Assembly (NCBI GenBank): GCA_001770855.1
Contig: MESE01000104.1
Location: 51,718 to 115,717, forward strand
Reading direction: 5' to 3'
DNA: 64,000 bases
Source of the DNA: Burkholderiales bacterium RIFCSPLOWO2_02_FULL_57_36
GTDB taxonomy: Bacteria; Pseudomonadota; Gammaproteobacteria; Burkholderiales; Burkholderiaceae_D
Below the pieces are notes generated by a model, which saw only the letters and a program-made list of their open reading frames with translations, was not told the origin of the DNA and ran no database searches. This document shows positions 10,201 through 19,742 of the stretch, piece by piece (positions within the stretch are counted from its first letter, which is position 1; each line of letters begins with the position of its first letter). Made by a program: the position numbers and the translations under genes.

Positions 10201-11936
10201 CTGATGTTGCGCAGACGCGCCACGTCGGCATAGTCGAGAATCGGCTGCGACACTTCAAGGCGCATCGGCGGATTGATGTTGTTGGTGTCGAGCAGGTTCG
10301 GTTTCGGTCCGATGAAGGATACCAGCGACATCACCATCGCTTCGCGGATCGGGTCGATCGGCGGATTGGTCACTTGCGCGAACAGTTGCTTGAAATAGTG
10401 ATACAGCGTCTTGTTCTTGTTGGACATGACCGCCAGCGGCGAGTCGTTACCCATCGATCCGGTCGCTTCTTCGGCTTGCACCGCCATGGGCGACATCAGG
10501 AACTTCAAGTCTTCCTGGGTATAGCCGAACAACTGCTGGCGATCAAGCAGTGGGACAGTCGACTTGGCTTCTTCCGCTTGCGCTTTTATTTCGCCGAGCT
10601 TGATGCGAACCGAGTCAATCCATTGTTTGTACGGTTTTGCGTTTGCGTACGTATCCTTGAGTTCCTTGTCATCGATGATGCGACCGGCATCCAGATCGAT
10701 CAGGAACATCTTGCCCGGCTGCAGACGCCATTTCTGAATGATTTTCGATTCTGGAATCGGCAGCACGCCGGATTCCGATGCCATGACCACCAGATCGTCA
10801 TCCGTGACAATGTACCGTGCGGGACGCAAACCATTGCGGTCCAGCGTTCCGCCGATATGGCGACCGTCGGTGAATGCCATTGCTGCAGGTCCGTCCCACG
10901 GCTCCATCATTGCGGCATGGTACTCATAAAAAGCGCGACGATTGTCATCCATCAGCGTATGGTTTTCCCATGCTTCCGGAATCATCATCATCATGGCTTG
11001 CGGAATTGGATAGCCAGCCATGACCAGTAGCTCAAGCGCATTGTCGAAGCAGGCGGTGTCGGACTGTCCCTCGTAAATCAGTGGGAACAGCTTTTTCAGA
11101 TCGTCGCCCAGCACGGCGGATTTCATCACGCCTTCGCGTGCGCGCATCCAATTGAAGTTCCCTTTGACGGTATTAATCTCCCCGTTATGCGCGAGCAGCC
11201 GATAGGGGTGGGCAAGCGGCCACTCAGGGAAAGTATTGGTCGAGAACCGCTGATGGACCAACGCCAGCGCCGAGATGCAGCGCGGATCTTGCAGGTCCTT
11301 GTAGTAAACACCGACTTGATCGGCCAGCAGCAGCCCTTTGTACACTACGGTGCGGGCCGACATCGACGGAACAAAGAACTCCTTGCCGTGAAGCAGATTG
11401 AGCGCTTGAATCGCGTGGCCCGACGATTTGCGGATCACATACAGTTTGCGTTCGAGCGCATCGGTGACCATGATGTCCTGCCCACGACCGATGAATATCT
11501 GACGAATCACCGGCTCTTTATCGCGCACAGTGGGCGACATCGGCATCTCGATATCGACCGGCACATCGCGCCACCCGAGCACGACCTGGCTTTCGGCATT
11601 GACTGCCCGCTCGATTTCCTGCTCACAGGCGATCCGGGAAGCATTCTCTTTGGGCAGGAACACCATGCCGACGCCGTATTCACCGGGTGGCGGCAATTTG
11701 ACGCCCTGCTTGGCCATTTCCTCGCGATAATATTGATCCGGAATCTGGATCAGGATACCCGCGCCATCGCCCATTAATTTGTCTGCGCCGACGGCGCCGC
11801 GATGATCCAGGTTTTTCAGGATCAGCAAGCCTTGTTCAACGATGGAATGGCTTTTCTTGCCTTTGATATGGGCGATGAAACCGACGCCGCAGGCGTCATG
11901 TTCATTGGATGGGTCGTACAGACCTTGAGCGTGCAT
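7248..11936 (-). CDS. gltB: Glutamate synthase (NADPH) large subunit
   Basis: Alpha subunit of GOGAT (1562 aa, slightly longer than the E. coli protein). The N-terminal class II glutaminase domain carries its nucleophile at Cys16 ([10 protein letters not shown]), so a short propeptide must be removed. The central domain and FMN/2-oxoglutarate-binding synthase domain follow ([36 protein letters not shown]). The 3Fe-4S cysteines are in [17 protein letters not shown]. The C-terminal GXGXG beta-helix domain shows [12 protein letters not shown] and [26 protein letters not shown] ribosome binding site precedes the ATG. It begins the gltBD operon. Confidence 0.98.
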   Translation of the reverse strand: MHAQGLYDPSNEHDACGVGFIAHIKGKKSHSIVEQGLLILKNLDHRGAVGADKLMGDGAGILIQIPDQYYREEMAKQGVKLPPPGEYGVGMVFLPKENASRIACEQEIERAVNAESQVVLGWRDVPVDIEMPMSPTVRDKEPVIRQIFIGRGQDIMVTDALERKLYVIRKSSGHAIQALNLLHGKEFFVPSMSARTVVYKGLLLADQVGVYYKDLQDPRCISALALVHQRFSTNTFPEWPLAHPYRLLAHNGEINTVKGNFNWMRAREGVMKSAVLGDDLKKLFPLIYEGQSDTACFDNALELLVMAGYPIPQAMMMMIPEAWENHTLMDDNRRAFYEYHAAMMEPWDGPAAMAFTDGRHIGGTLDRNGLRPARYIVTDDDLVVMASESGVLPIPESKIIQKWRLQPGKMFLIDLDAGRIIDDKELKDTYANAKPYKQWIDSVRIKLGEIKAQAEEAKSTVPLLDRQQLFGYTQEDLKFLMSPMAVQAEEATGSMGNDSPLAVMSNKNKTLYHYFKQLFAQVTNPPIDPIREAMVMSLVSFIGPKPNLLDTNNINPPMRLEVSQPILDYADVARLRNISAHTGGKFKSHELNICYPVAWGKEGIEARLASLCAKAVDAVKSGHNILIISDRKVDAEQVAIPALLATSAIHLHLVSKGLRTSTGLVVETGSARETHHFALLAGYGAEAIHPYLAMDTLADMAKGLPGELSAEKAIYNFQKAIGKGLLKVMSKMGISTYMSYCGAQIFEAIGLNKALVDKYFKGTASNVEGIGVFEIAEEALHLHRLAFSNDPVLANALDAGGEYAFRVRGEEHMWTPDAIAKLQHSARSNNFNTYKEYAQIINDQSRRHMTLRGLFEFKLDPSKAIPLDEVEPAKEIVKRFATGAMSLGSISTEAHATLAIAMNRIGGKSNTGEGGEDENRYRQELKGIPIKQGDTLASIIGEDRIEVDMPLLAGDSLRSRIKQVASGRFGVTAEYLISADQIQIKMAQGAKPGEGGQLPGHKVSEYIAKLRFSVPGVGLISPPPHHDIYSIEDLAQLIHDLKNANPKASISVKLVSEVGVGTVATGVAKAKADHVVIAGHDGGTGASPLSSIKHAGTPWELGLAETQQTLVLNRLRSRIRVQTDGQIKTGRDVVIAALLGADEIGFATAPLVVEGCIMMRKCHLNTCPVGVATQDPVLRAKFSGKPEHVVNFFFFVAEEARQIMAQLGIRTFNELIGRSDLLDKSRAVSHWKAKGLDFSKIFYQPNVPASEPRYQVEEQDHGLEKALDHKLIAQAMPALEKGEKVSFISPVKNVNRTVGTMLSGEVAKKYGHEGLPDDTIHIQLHGTAGQSAGAFLAHGITLDLVGEGNDYVGKGLSGGRIIVRPNTEFRGRAVDNIIIGNTVLYGAIAGEAFFNGVAGERFAVRNSGAVTVVEGTGDHCCEYMTGGTVVVLGKTGRNFAAGMSGGIAYVYDADGDFAQKCNTAMVALDPVLNSVEQEAKVDQSIWHSQFRGGDRQTDEAILKGMIERHFKYTGSTRARNLLDDWATVRSKFVKVFPTEYKRALGEMELAKAAGLAKEKVAA

Positions 11937-11972
11937 AGCCGTTCTCCACTACTTTATGAGGATTGAATCCGA

Positions 11973-12001
11973 AGAATAGTCCACCAGTGTAGATTATTCA
12001 A
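11973..12001 (-). promoter_or_regulatory. Candidate sigma-70 promoter of gltBD
   Basis: TTGAAT (11996-12001), a 17-bp spacer and TATTCT (11973-11978) on the minus strand, giving a leader of roughly 30 nt before the gltB ATG at 11936. Each box matches consensus at 4 of 6 positions. It lies between gltB and the repeat copies that flank the transposase unit, so the element has not separated gltB from this promoter. Confidence 0.45.
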
Positions 12002-12012
12002 TTAGAACAAAA

Positions 12013-12024
12013 AGGGTCAGAGTT
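12013..12024 (+). repeat. Extra copy of the transposase-unit repeat
   Basis: AGGGTCAGAGTT, one mismatch from AGGGACAGAGTT at 12062-12073, which is the left end of the transposase unit. The 49-bp spacing between the two copies is A/T-rich. GGGTCAGAG/GGGACAGAG motifs often flank single-domain Y1 transposase genes in betaproteobacteria. Confidence 0.5.
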
Positions 12025-12060
12025 GAATTTATTTCGATTGACAAAAATATGATCAATAAT

Positions 12061-12879
12061 TAGGGACAGAGTTAAGTTGCGCGAAAAACCGCGTATGCCA
12101 TATTGGGGTTTTATGTTGCCGACAAGATTGATCTTTGTTTGGCAGGCCGCCCGCGCTTTGCCGGACTAACACGGCGGCTGATGCTTTTTGCTAGACTGGC
12201 TTTGAATTTTTCAGATCCAAGCACCCAACCTTTGAGCGTTGCATCTTCTACAAGATGAAGCTCTTCCGCAGTGAGAGCTTGCTCAAAAAGTGCTTTATAT
12301 GCCGCCTCCCGATCAAAAGGAGTATTGCCTAATCCCCAATATAACGGATGATCAACCACCAGTGAATCCTGCTTGAGGCCTGCGTGATGCGCGTAACTCG
12401 ACCACTTATGCTCCACTGGACTCGCCACAATGCCAAGTCGGACCGGACTAAGCTCGACGTAGCGTGAGCAGATCATGAAATATCGCTCCGCATCGACGAC
12501 AGTAGCCTTGTAGCGCCCTTGCCACAAGGTTCCTGAACGATTGTATTTCCGATTGAAGTACGGAACGTAATGGCGTCCGGTCCACTGCACCAGGCGGCCC
12601 AATCCTTGCTCATCCGAAGGTGTCGCCAGCAAATCCAATTGATTCGGCAGCAATACGTAGGCGTGGATCGCTACCTTGAATTGTTTCGCAGCATCACGCA
12701 ACCAACCCAGGAAAACGCTGCAATCCGCATCATCGCGGAAAATCGCCTGCCCATTGTTGCCGAGCTGAATTACATGATGGACCTGATGCGGGACAACCAA
12801 ACGCGGTAGACGGGCCATAATCAGTTTCAGGAATAGCGACAATACCGACGATTATAGTGGACTGATGGCTCTGTCCCTA
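12061..12879. mobile_element. RAYT-type transposase unit with 11-bp inverted repeats
   Basis: TAGGGACAGAG at 12061-12071 is repeated exactly, inverted, at 12869-12879, bracketing a single transposase gene with about 40-50 bp of non-coding sequence at each end. No target-site duplication is obvious. The layout is that of a REP-associated or IS200-like single-copy transposase unit rather than a DDE insertion sequence. It lies between gltB and a small gene of unknown function. Confidence 0.6.
12111..12818 (-). CDS. REP-associated tyrosine transposase (Y1_Tnp) with eroded HUH motif
   Basis: Member of the Y1/IS200-like transposase family (235 aa from ATG 12818; a TTG eight codons earlier is possible). 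The family pattern is clear: MARLPRLVVPHQVHHVIQ at the N-terminus, IHAYVLLPN, LVQWTGRHYVPYFNRKY, SGTLWQGRYKAT and SRYVELSPVRLG, where the Tyr is the expected nucleophile. The metal-binding HUH triplet, normally H-V-H in LMPNHVHLL, reads Q-L-D here (NQLDLLATP, codons CAA TTG GAT). Other usually conserved residues also differ (LGNNG for RGNNR, LSPVR for LNPVR). A basic tail (RRVSPAKRGRPAKQR) ends it. Probably not active for DNA cleavage, though the frame is intact. Confidence 0.85.
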   Translation of the reverse strand: MARLPRLVVPHQVHHVIQLGNNGQAIFRDDADCSVFLGWLRDAAKQFKVAIHAYVLLPNQLDLLATPSDEQGLGRLVQWTGRHYVPYFNRKYNRSGTLWQGRYKATVVDAERYFMICSRYVELSPVRLGIVASPVEHKWSSYAHHAGLKQDSLVVDHPLYWGLGNTPFDREAAYKALFEQALTAEELHLVEDATLKGWVLGSEKFKASLAKSISRRVSPAKRGRPAKQRSILSAT

Positions 12880-13085
12880 TTTCAAGACAATCTCGTCAAA
12901 TGCTGTTTCCACTCCTCGACACGTACGGCTCGTCAGGCAGGATCGGCCGCTCGTTATGCCTGCGCCAAAAATAGTTGGCCGACGAGGGCCACGCGCGAAT
13001 CCGACGAGAACCGGCGCGACTGCCTGTCAATGAGCCATCTACTCACAAACCAATCGATGCATCCGATTTGAACCGGCTTAACGGC

Positions 13086-13328
13086 CTATATCCAGGACTC
13101 TCTGACCATGGGGTCGTCGTGTACGCTACGCTCCAGCCGTATCAACCCAGGCGGCAGTTTTGCCCGCAGGTCGACAAGCGTGTCTCCCACGATGTATTCA
13201 CCTGTTGCGACATATGACCGACACCTGCGCGCAACATACTGCTCAGGAAAATCCGGCGGCGCTTCGTACACCACCCAAATCGACATATCGTCGTCGTCAT
13301 CATGTCTTCTTGAATTCTTTTGTTCCAT
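13086..13328 (-). CDS. Small protein of unknown function
   Basis: An 80-aa reading frame (83 aa if the GTG at 13337 is used). The N-terminus is charged (MEQKNSRRHDDDDD), followed by a compact segment starting MSIWVVYEAPPDFPEQYVAR and ending DPMVRESWI. The pattern IWVVYEAPxDFPxxYVARR resembles short conserved hypothetical proteins of proteobacteria, but I cannot name a family. A second start at Met within DDMSIW (13286) would give about 66 aa. There is a weak GTGAAG upstream of ATG 13328. It stands alone between the transposase unit and ssb; no cysteines beyond one, no membrane segment. Confidence 0.5.
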   Translation of the reverse strand: MEQKNSRRHDDDDDMSIWVVYEAPPDFPEQYVARRCRSYVATGEYIVGDTLVDLRAKLPPGLIRLERSVHDDPMVRESWI

Positions 13329-13337
13329 CTTCTTCAC

Positions 13338-13705
13338 TTTTCAAATTCGAACCTGCATTACAAGCATCGTGTCACGAAATACAATATATCTTCGCCCAAC
13401 CTCTCGTCGTCAACATGAAGAATCGATGTCATCGGGATCAGCTGATTTATTGCCGCCTTCGACATCTTGATGCGACTTCAGAATCTCTTCTTCACATGCA
13501 TCAAGAATTGGCGGGCAAGAGTTTCTCGCATCGGTCGGACAGGATAGTTTCGACAACGCGCTCTCTTGAAGATCGGCTAAACGCACTTGCCGGAAGATCG
13601 CGCGAGACTGGAATGGACATAAAAATCAAGCCGAAAGTTCTTATGGTGAACTTTAATCACAATAAAAACTTCCGGCCTGCTTTAACAGCGAACCACTAAT
13701 TCCGG
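13338..13705. other. Non-coding gap between the small gene and ssb
   Basis: About 370 bp with no convincing gene. Open frames that cross it have no family resemblance and overlap the small gene on the other strand. The only structure I see is the hairpin near 13629-13675. The rest shows no promoter, repeat or RNA-like signal that I can support. Confidence 0.5.
13629..13674 (-). terminator. Possible terminator hairpin after ssb
   Basis: On the minus strand GCCGGAAGTT (13665-13674) can pair with AACTTTCGGC (13629-13638) using one G-U pair; a competing inner stem AAAGTTC/GAACTTT (13633-13639 with 13647-13653) is perfect. A T-rich stretch follows at low coordinates. It lies about 30 bp after the ssb stop. 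The long loop makes it weak. Confidence 0.3.
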
Positions 13706-14194
13706 CTAAAACGGAATGTCGTCGTCCATATCCGAAAAATTCGGAGCCGGCTTCGATGCCGGCCGGCTTGAGCCACCACTAGGCGCTGCGCCGGTTTGCC
13801 GCGGTGCGGAAGCGCTGTTGCCATAACCCTCATCCGCTTGCGTGCCGCCGCCCATGCCTTGGCGGCTACCCAGCATCTGCATCGTATCGGCGATGATTTC
13901 GGTTGTGTATTTCTCCACGCCATCCTTGTCGGTCCACTTCCGGGTACGCAGTTTTCCTTCGATATATACCTGCGATCCTTTTTTCAAATATTGTCCGGCT
14001 ATTTCAGCAAGCTTGCCAAAGAAAGCAATGCGATGCCACTCCGTCGCTTCTTTCTGCTCGCCCGAAGCCTTGTCCTTCCACTTGTCTGTTGTGGCGACCG
14101 CGATATTTGTCATTGCGTCACCGCTTGGCATATAGCGCGTTTCGGGATCCCGACCCAAGTTGCCGACAACAATGACTTTATTAACAGATGCCAT
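13706..14194 (-). CDS. ssb: Single-stranded DNA-binding protein
   Basis: SSB (162 aa), which coats single-stranded DNA in replication, repair and recombination. OB-fold at residues 1-110 ([53 protein letters not shown]), then a Gly/Ser/Pro/Ala linker and the conserved acidic tip MDDDIPF that recruits partner proteins. The frame is open far upstream, but the ATG at 14194 is the family start and has GGAGAA 8 nt before it. It follows the MFS gene by 14 bp on the same strand and may be co-transcribed, though SSB genes usually have their own promoter. Confidence 0.98.
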   Translation of the reverse strand: MASVNKVIVVGNLGRDPETRYMPSGDAMTNIAVATTDKWKDKASGEQKEATEWHRIAFFGKLAEIAGQYLKKGSQVYIEGKLRTRKWTDKDGVEKYTTEIIADTMQMLGSRQGMGGGTQADEGYGNSASAPRQTGAAPSGGSSRPASKPAPNFSDMDDDIPF

Positions 14195-14208
14195 GATGTG
14201 TTCTCCTA

Positions 14209-15441
14209 TTAAGCGACGGCAGCCTTCTGTAATGGGCTGCGACGCGGTAGATTTTTCATACTGATTGCAATTATAAGCCAGGCAACTGTCAGTCCTGCGC
14301 CTAAAACGAATACCGACGATGCCCCGGCATGTTGCGCGAGCCAGCCGCCGAGAGCGCCGCCGCAAAACAAGCCCAGCGCTTGCAATGTGTTGTATACGCC
14401 AAATGCGGCGCCTCGTGCGGCACCAGGTGCAAAACGCGAAACCAATGAAGGTTGACTTGCCTCCAAAATATTGAAAGAAACAAAAAATGCCAGTAACAGC
14501 GTGACAAGAGCCAACCAATGCGGCGCCGCCTGCGAAAGAACCACCGATAAACCGATTTGCACCAGCAACAGCAATACGATGGCAGCGACGAATACCTGCT
14601 TCATCTTGCCTCGCTTTTCCCCGATGAAAATCGGCGGCAACATCAATAGGAACGATGCCACGACGACCGGAAGATAAATTTTCCAATGAGCAGAAAGAGG
14701 AATTCCCGCCGTTTGCACCAAGGCAACCGGTACCACGACGAACATTGCCATTTGAGTGACATGCAATGCAAACACGCCGAAGTTCAAACGCATCAGCTCG
14801 GCATTGCCCAAGATCTCCCAAAACGATACACGCTGCGGCGTGATTGCCGGTGCGTCCGGCACGATAAGCAAGACAACCAGAATCGCCGATAAGGACAAGA
14901 AGCCGATCAGCATGAATAACCCGCTCATCCCGATAAAGTTATATAGGAGCGGCCCCGCAACCATCGACCCTGCGAATGTAAGGCCAATCGACACTCCCAC
15001 CATGGCCATTGCCTTGGTGCGATGCTCCTCGCGGGTCGAATCCGCTATCAATGCCGTCACCGCCGCCGAAATGGCGCCCGCGCCTTGCACCGCGCGCCCG
15101 ACGATTACCCAGACGATATCGGTGGCGACCGCTGCGATGAATGATCCAATCGCAAACAGGACCAGGCCAATGACGATGATGCGCTTGCGCCCGAATTTAT
15201 CGGATGCGACACCGAAGGGAATCTGGCCGAATGATTGCGTCAGCCCATAAATTCCCAACGCCAAACCGACCAGCGTCGCGCTCTCGCCACCGGGTATTGA
15301 GTGCGCATGGATTGAGAATACGGGCAAGATCAAGAACAAGCCAAGCATGCGCAACCCGAAGATCGAAGCCAGTGAGGCACTGGCGCGAATTTCGGTGCGC
15401 GTCATGCCTGCACTTGGCTTGATATCAATATTGGTGGGCAT
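14209..15441 (-). CDS. MFS transporter, probable drug/metabolite efflux (DHA1-like)
   Basis: Inner-membrane major facilitator protein of about 410 aa with 12 predicted helices. The A-motif loop between helices 2 and 3 reads [16 protein letters not shown]. Helices 4-5 carry [20 protein letters not shown], typical of the DHA1 efflux group (motif C-like region with G-rich helix 5). I start at ATG 15441; ATG 15405 ([14 protein letters not shown]) and GTG 15468 are alternatives, none with a strong ribosome binding site. It is divergent from uvrA and just upstream of ssb, an arrangement also seen in other betaproteobacteria. Substrate unknown. Confidence 0.9.
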   Translation of the reverse strand: MPTNIDIKPSAGMTRTEIRASASLASIFGLRMLGLFLILPVFSIHAHSIPGGESATLVGLALGIYGLTQSFGQIPFGVASDKFGRKRIIVIGLVLFAIGSFIAAVATDIVWVIVGRAVQGAGAISAAVTALIADSTREEHRTKAMAMVGVSIGLTFAGSMVAGPLLYNFIGMSGLFMLIGFLSLSAILVVLLIVPDAPAITPQRVSFWEILGNAELMRLNFGVFALHVTQMAMFVVVPVALVQTAGIPLSAHWKIYLPVVVASFLLMLPPIFIGEKRGKMKQVFVAAIVLLLLVQIGLSVVLSQAAPHWLALVTLLLAFFVSFNILEASQPSLVSRFAPGAARGAAFGVYNTLQALGLFCGGALGGWLAQHAGASSVFVLGAGLTVAWLIIAISMKNLPRRSPLQKAAVA

Positions 15442-15534
15442 ATAAGAATTGGAGGCAGAGCAAATCACCTTATTACGATGAATTTCAAAACCCGTTATAG
15501 TATCAGGTTGACCCGATTTAACCTGCTCGCGGGT

Positions 15535-15543
15535 TGCTATAAT
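15535..15543 (+). promoter_or_regulatory. Extended -10 promoter of uvrA
   Basis: TGC followed directly by a perfect TATAAT (15538-15543) is an extended -10 element, which can act without a good -35 box; none is present at 17 bp. Transcription would start near 15550, about 30 nt before the uvrA ATG. No obvious LexA operator was seen in the 113-bp divergent region. Confidence 0.6.
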
Positions 15544-15581
15544 TTTGCGAGCGCTGTAAAGGCTGATGCCAAAGGTAGTTC

Positions 15582-18434
15582 ATGGAAGAAATTCGTATTC
15601 GCGGTGCGCGCACCCACAACCTGAAAAATATCAATCTCGACCTGCCACGCAACAAATTGATCGTGATTACCGGCCTGTCCGGTTCCGGCAAGTCCTCGCT
15701 TGCATTCGATACCTTGTATGCGGAAGGACAGCGCCGATACGTCGAATCTTTATCCGCCTATGCACGGCAATTTCTTCAACTCATGGAAAAGCCGGATGTC
15801 GACTTGATCGAAGGCTTGTCACCGGCGATTTCCATCGAACAGAAAGCGACCTCGCATAATCCGCGTTCGACGGTCGGGACGGTCACTGAAATCCACGACT
15901 ACCTGCGTCTTCTGTATGCGCGCGTCGGCACACCCTATTGCCCAGACCATCCGGAAAACCCGCTCGCCGCGCAATCAGTGTCGCAAATGGTCGATGCGGT
16001 ACTGGCAATGCCGGAAGATACGAAACTGATGATTCTTGCTCCGGTCGTGGCGAACCGAAAAGGCGAACACGTTGATCTGTTCGAGCAGATGCAGGCGCAA
16101 GGTTTCGTGCGCTTCCGCATTCAAAGCGGAACCGGCAAGGCCAGAATCTACGAAGTCGATGATCTTCCCAAACTGAAAAAGACTGAAAAACACACGATTG
16201 ACGTTGTCATTGATCGCGTGAAGGTAAAGGAAGATATCAAGCAGCGGTTGGCCGAAAGTTTCGAAACCGCGTTGCGCCTGGCCGATGGCCGCGCGATCGC
16301 ATTCGAAATGGATGGCGGCGTGGAGCATCTGTATTCCAACAAGTTTGCCTGTCCGACCTGCGGATATTCGCTGCAAGAGCTGGAGCCGCGCCTGTTTTCG
16401 TTCAACAATCCGATGGGCGCCTGCCCGGAATGCGATGGATTGGGCCATATCGAATTTTTCGATCCGAAACGCATCGTCGCATTTCCCAACCTATCGCTGG
16501 CTTCCGGCGCGGTCAAGGGATGGGATCGCCGCAATCAGTTTTATTTTCAAATGCTGTCGAGCCTTGCGGAATTCTATGAATTCGATGTGGACATTCCATT
16601 CGAAAAACTACCGGAAAAGTCGCAGCAAGTGGTTTTGTACGGCTCCGGCCGTCAGGCGATTCCATTCTCGTATATTAATGAGCGAGGGCGTACGGTCATC
16701 CGCGAACACACGTTCGAAGGCGTAGTGAACAATCTGCAGCGGCGCTATCGCGAAACGGATTCAATGGCAGTCAAGGAAGAACTTGCGAAATTCATCAATG
16801 AAAAAGAGTGTCCATCGTGCCAGGGCGCACGGCTTCGAATAGAAGCGCGCTTCGTCAAGGTAGGCACCGGTGCGCAGCAACGCGCCATTTATGAAGTCGC
16901 TGCAACGCCATTGCGCGAAACGCTCGCCTTTTTCGAAAAGCTCAAGTTAAAAGGCGCGAAGAAAGAAATCGCCGACCGAATCATCAAGGAGATCATTTCA
17001 CGGCTGAAGTTCCTGAACAACGTCGGTCTCGATTATCTATCGCTGGAGCGCAGCGCCGACACACTGTCGGGCGGTGAAGCACAGCGTATCCGACTGGCTT
17101 CGCAAATCGGCTCTGGCCTGACCGGTGTCATGTATGTGCTGGATGAACCGTCGATCGGCTTGCATCAGCGCGACAATGACCGGCTGATTACTACGCTCAA
17201 ACATTTGCGCGACATCGGTAACAGCGTACTGGTCGTCGAGCATGATGAAGATGCGATCCGCTGCGCCGACTTCGTGGTCGATATGGGAATCGGTGCCGGC
17301 GTGCATGGTGGCGAGATCATCGCCCAAGGCACGCTAGAACAAATACTGAAGAACAAAAAATCGCTTACTGCGCAGTATCTCAATGGAACATTGGAAATTG
17401 CACTGCCAAAAAAGCGCACGCCGGCAGATCCGAAGCGGCAACTGGTAATCGTCGGTGCAAGCGGCAACAACCTGAAGAATGTGACATTCACGGTTCCTGT
17501 CGGCCTATTGACTTGCGTGACAGGCGTGTCCGGTTCCGGCAAGTCCACCATTGTCAATGACACGCTTTATCATGCGATGGCACGGCATCTGTACGGTTCG
17601 CAGGCAGAGCCGGCCGACCATGAGTCGATTCGCGGCATGGAACATTTCGACAAGGTGATATCGGTGGATCAGGCGCCGATCGGCCGCACCCCCCGTTCGA
17701 ATCCGGCAACCTACACCGGTCTGTTTACACCGATCCGCGACCTGTTCTCTACAGTTCCGACAGCAAAAGAGCGCGGCTATAGCGCCGGCCGCTTTTCCTT
17801 TAACGTGAAGGGCGGGCGTTGCGAAGCGTGTCAGGGCGACGGTGTGCTTAAAGTCGAGATGCACTTCCTGCCCGATGTCTATGTTCCTTGCGATGTCTGC
17901 CATGGCAAGCGCTACAACCGGGAAACCCTGGAAGTCCATTACAAGGGGAAAAACATCACTCAAGTATTGGACATGACGGTCGAAGAAGCGCATGAGTTTT
18001 TCAAACCGGTTCCAATCATTGCGCGCAAGCTGCATACGCTGCTCGATGTCGGACTCGGCTATATCCGCCTCGGACAAAGTGCCACCACTTTGTCCGGCGG
18101 CGAAGCGCAACGCGTGAAACTGTCGCTGGAATTATCGAAACGCGACACAGGGCGCACTCTATATATTCTGGATGAACCCACAACCGGCTTGCACTTTCAC
18201 GATATTGATCTACTGTTGAAAGTGATCCATCGACTGCGCAATCAAGGCAATACCGTGGTGATCATTGAACACAATCTCGACGTGATCAAAACCGCCGATT
18301 GGCTGATCGATCTTGGACCGGAAGGCGGTGCCGGAGGCGGAGAAATTATTGCAAGCGGTAGACCAGAGGATGTCGCAAAAAATCCGCGCAGCTTTACCGG
18401 AAAATATCTGGCGCCCATGCTGCAGAAAAAATAA
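15582..18434 (+). CDS. uvrA: Excinuclease ABC subunit A
   Basis: UvrA (950 aa), the damage-recognition ATPase of nucleotide excision repair. First ATPase half: Walker [10 protein letters not shown] near residue 31, UvrB-binding region, zinc module with CPTCGYSL and CPECDGLG, the CPSCQGARL pair, signature [18 protein letters not shown], Walker [16 protein letters not shown]. Second half: GVSGSGKST, the C-terminal zinc finger CEACQGDG and CDVCHGKR, then [15 protein letters not shown] and [14 protein letters not shown]. Ribosome binding site AAAGGTAG precedes the ATG. acyP follows 46 bp downstream. Confidence 0.98.
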   Translation: MEEIRIRGARTHNLKNINLDLPRNKLIVITGLSGSGKSSLAFDTLYAEGQRRYVESLSAYARQFLQLMEKPDVDLIEGLSPAISIEQKATSHNPRSTVGTVTEIHDYLRLLYARVGTPYCPDHPENPLAAQSVSQMVDAVLAMPEDTKLMILAPVVANRKGEHVDLFEQMQAQGFVRFRIQSGTGKARIYEVDDLPKLKKTEKHTIDVVIDRVKVKEDIKQRLAESFETALRLADGRAIAFEMDGGVEHLYSNKFACPTCGYSLQELEPRLFSFNNPMGACPECDGLGHIEFFDPKRIVAFPNLSLASGAVKGWDRRNQFYFQMLSSLAEFYEFDVDIPFEKLPEKSQQVVLYGSGRQAIPFSYINERGRTVIREHTFEGVVNNLQRRYRETDSMAVKEELAKFINEKECPSCQGARLRIEARFVKVGTGAQQRAIYEVAATPLRETLAFFEKLKLKGAKKEIADRIIKEIISRLKFLNNVGLDYLSLERSADTLSGGEAQRIRLASQIGSGLTGVMYVLDEPSIGLHQRDNDRLITTLKHLRDIGNSVLVVEHDEDAIRCADFVVDMGIGAGVHGGEIIAQGTLEQILKNKKSLTAQYLNGTLEIALPKKRTPADPKRQLVIVGASGNNLKNVTFTVPVGLLTCVTGVSGSGKSTIVNDTLYHAMARHLYGSQAEPADHESIRGMEHFDKVISVDQAPIGRTPRSNPATYTGLFTPIRDLFSTVPTAKERGYSAGRFSFNVKGGRCEACQGDGVLKVEMHFLPDVYVPCDVCHGKRYNRETLEVHYKGKNITQVLDMTVEEAHEFFKPVPIIARKLHTLLDVGLGYIRLGQSATTLSGGEAQRVKLSLELSKRDTGRTLYILDEPTTGLHFHDIDLLLKVIHRLRNQGNTVVIIEHNLDVIKTADWLIDLGPEGGAGGGEIIASGRPEDVAKNPRSFTGKYLAPMLQKK

Positions 18435-18480
18435 GCGAAATGTCGGCGTCTATTGTTGTAGCGACCAGAAAGGAAGAAAG

Positions 18481-18759
18481 TTGGCCAAACATCTTCATAT
18501 CGTCGGTGTGGTCCAGGGCGTAGGCTATCGCGCTGCATTTGCAAGAAAAGCGGCGGCGCTCAAGCTTTCCGGATGGGTGAGAAACCGGGCCGACGGTTCG
18601 GTCGAAGCAATGGTTGCCGGTGCAACTAACGCCCTCGACCAGATAACCGATTGGGCACGGCGCGGCCCCGCCGACGCGCGTGTACATGCAGTGTCGATTA
18701 CCGACGCGGCCGATTTGATTGTAGCGACCGGCAGATTCGAGATCCTGCCGACCGAATGA
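18481..18759 (+). CDS. acyP: Acylphosphatase
   Basis: Small enzyme (92 aa) hydrolysing acyl phosphates. The catalytic signature GVVQGVGYRAAF holds Arg17, and GWVRNRADGSVEAMVAG holds Asn35; these are the two catalytic residues of the family. The start is TTG at 18481, preceded by AGGAAG at proper spacing; no in-frame ATG gives the family N-terminus. It sits 46 bp after uvrA in the same direction and converges with the next gene with 10 bp between stops. Confidence 0.93.
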   Translation: MAKHLHIVGVVQGVGYRAAFARKAAALKLSGWVRNRADGSVEAMVAGATNALDQITDWARRGPADARVHAVSITDAADLIVATGRFEILPTE

Positions 18760-18769
18760 GATCTTGCGG

Positions 18770-19678
18770 CTAGCGCAATCCCAGCCATAATCCGGCCGGC
18801 ACGAACACCAGCGCAGCCAGATTGCCAAGCAATACGATTGAAGCCACCTTATCCGGCTCTTGCTGATACTGCTCCGCCACCATGAAGCAAAATACCGCCG
18901 GCGGCAGCGCAGCAAACAAATACATCTGTCCGCGCTGATCCGGCGTCAATGTGAGCGCTCCATCGAGCATCCAGGCGACAATCAGGCCGGCAACCGGGCA
19001 TACGATCGCACCAACCACGCCGATATGCCAACTTTTGAAATTAATATCCAGCATCCGTACGCCAAGAGCGAACAGCATGATTGGAATACACGCTTCACCG
19101 AGGATTTTCAATGCCTGGAACAAGGGTGCCGGCAAGCTGATATGCGCGATTGAAAAAGCGATTCCAAACATCATCGCCAGCATCATCGGACTGCGAAGAA
19201 AGCCCAGAAAAGGAGTCCGCGGTCCTTTCCTGCCGGTTTCGATGATCTTGATACCGATTGAAAAATAAACCAGATTGCAGGCCATGAATAGCGCGACTGC
19301 CGCCGACAATCCTGACTGGCCAAATGCCAGGATCGCAAGCGGCAAACCCATATTGCCGCAATTGTTGTACATCATCGGCGGTATGAAGCTGCGAACGTCA
19401 TAACCGAACAGGCGTGCGACGGGCCATGCCAGGATGCCGGAACCAATGGAAATCAGGAGGCCGGCCAGAATCAGCGTACTGTTGTGGACCACATCGAAAT
19501 CCTTGGCGGCCAATGCGGTAAACACCAAGAGCGGACAAAGCACGCTCATGCTGATGCGATTGACCGATGCCATATCCGACTTCACACTGTCCCCACGAAA
19601 ACGCGCATATCCATAACCCACACCGATGGTGATAAACACCGGCAGGATGATGCCGGCAATACGTTCAAATATTTCCAT
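18770..19678 (-). CDS. AEC-family (auxin efflux carrier-like) transporter
   Basis: Inner-membrane protein of 302 aa with about 10 hydrophobic helices in two five-helix repeats. It has family traits: MEIFERIAGIILPVFITIGVGYG at the start, the NCGNMGLPLAIL segment (the N-x-G-N-x-G-L-P pattern typical of AEC carriers) and the C-terminal LPPAVFCFMVAEQYQ with GNLAALV. Bacterial AEC proteins move malate, malonate or other anions; the substrate here is unknown. It follows the KefB-like gene by 64 bp on the same strand. Confidence 0.88.
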   Translation of the reverse strand: MEIFERIAGIILPVFITIGVGYGYARFRGDSVKSDMASVNRISMSVLCPLLVFTALAAKDFDVVHNSTLILAGLLISIGSGILAWPVARLFGYDVRSFIPPMMYNNCGNMGLPLAILAFGQSGLSAAVALFMACNLVYFSIGIKIIETGRKGPRTPFLGFLRSPMMLAMMFGIAFSIAHISLPAPLFQALKILGEACIPIMLFALGVRMLDINFKSWHIGVVGAIVCPVAGLIVAWMLDGALTLTPDQRGQMYLFAALPPAVFCFMVAEQYQQEPDKVASIVLLGNLAALVFVPAGLWLGLR

Positions 19679-19742
19679 CAGTGGTCACTTTTATCGTAAG
19701 AACAGGTCTGGTGGGATGAATGCGAACAGCATATTTTCCCGG

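Noticed and set aside
13160..13699. Plus-strand frame of 179 codons over the gap before ssb
   Set aside because: Overlaps the small minus-strand gene, Arg/His/Ser-rich, no resemblance to any family, no ribosome binding site.
14195..14821. N-terminal extension of ssb to 371 codons
   Set aside because: The extension is the reverse-frame reading of the MFS gene; the conserved SSB start with a good ribosome binding site is at 14194.
15508..15513. TTGACC as -35 box for uvrA
   Set aside because: It is 24 bp from the TATAAT, too far; the extended -10 motif explains the promoter better.
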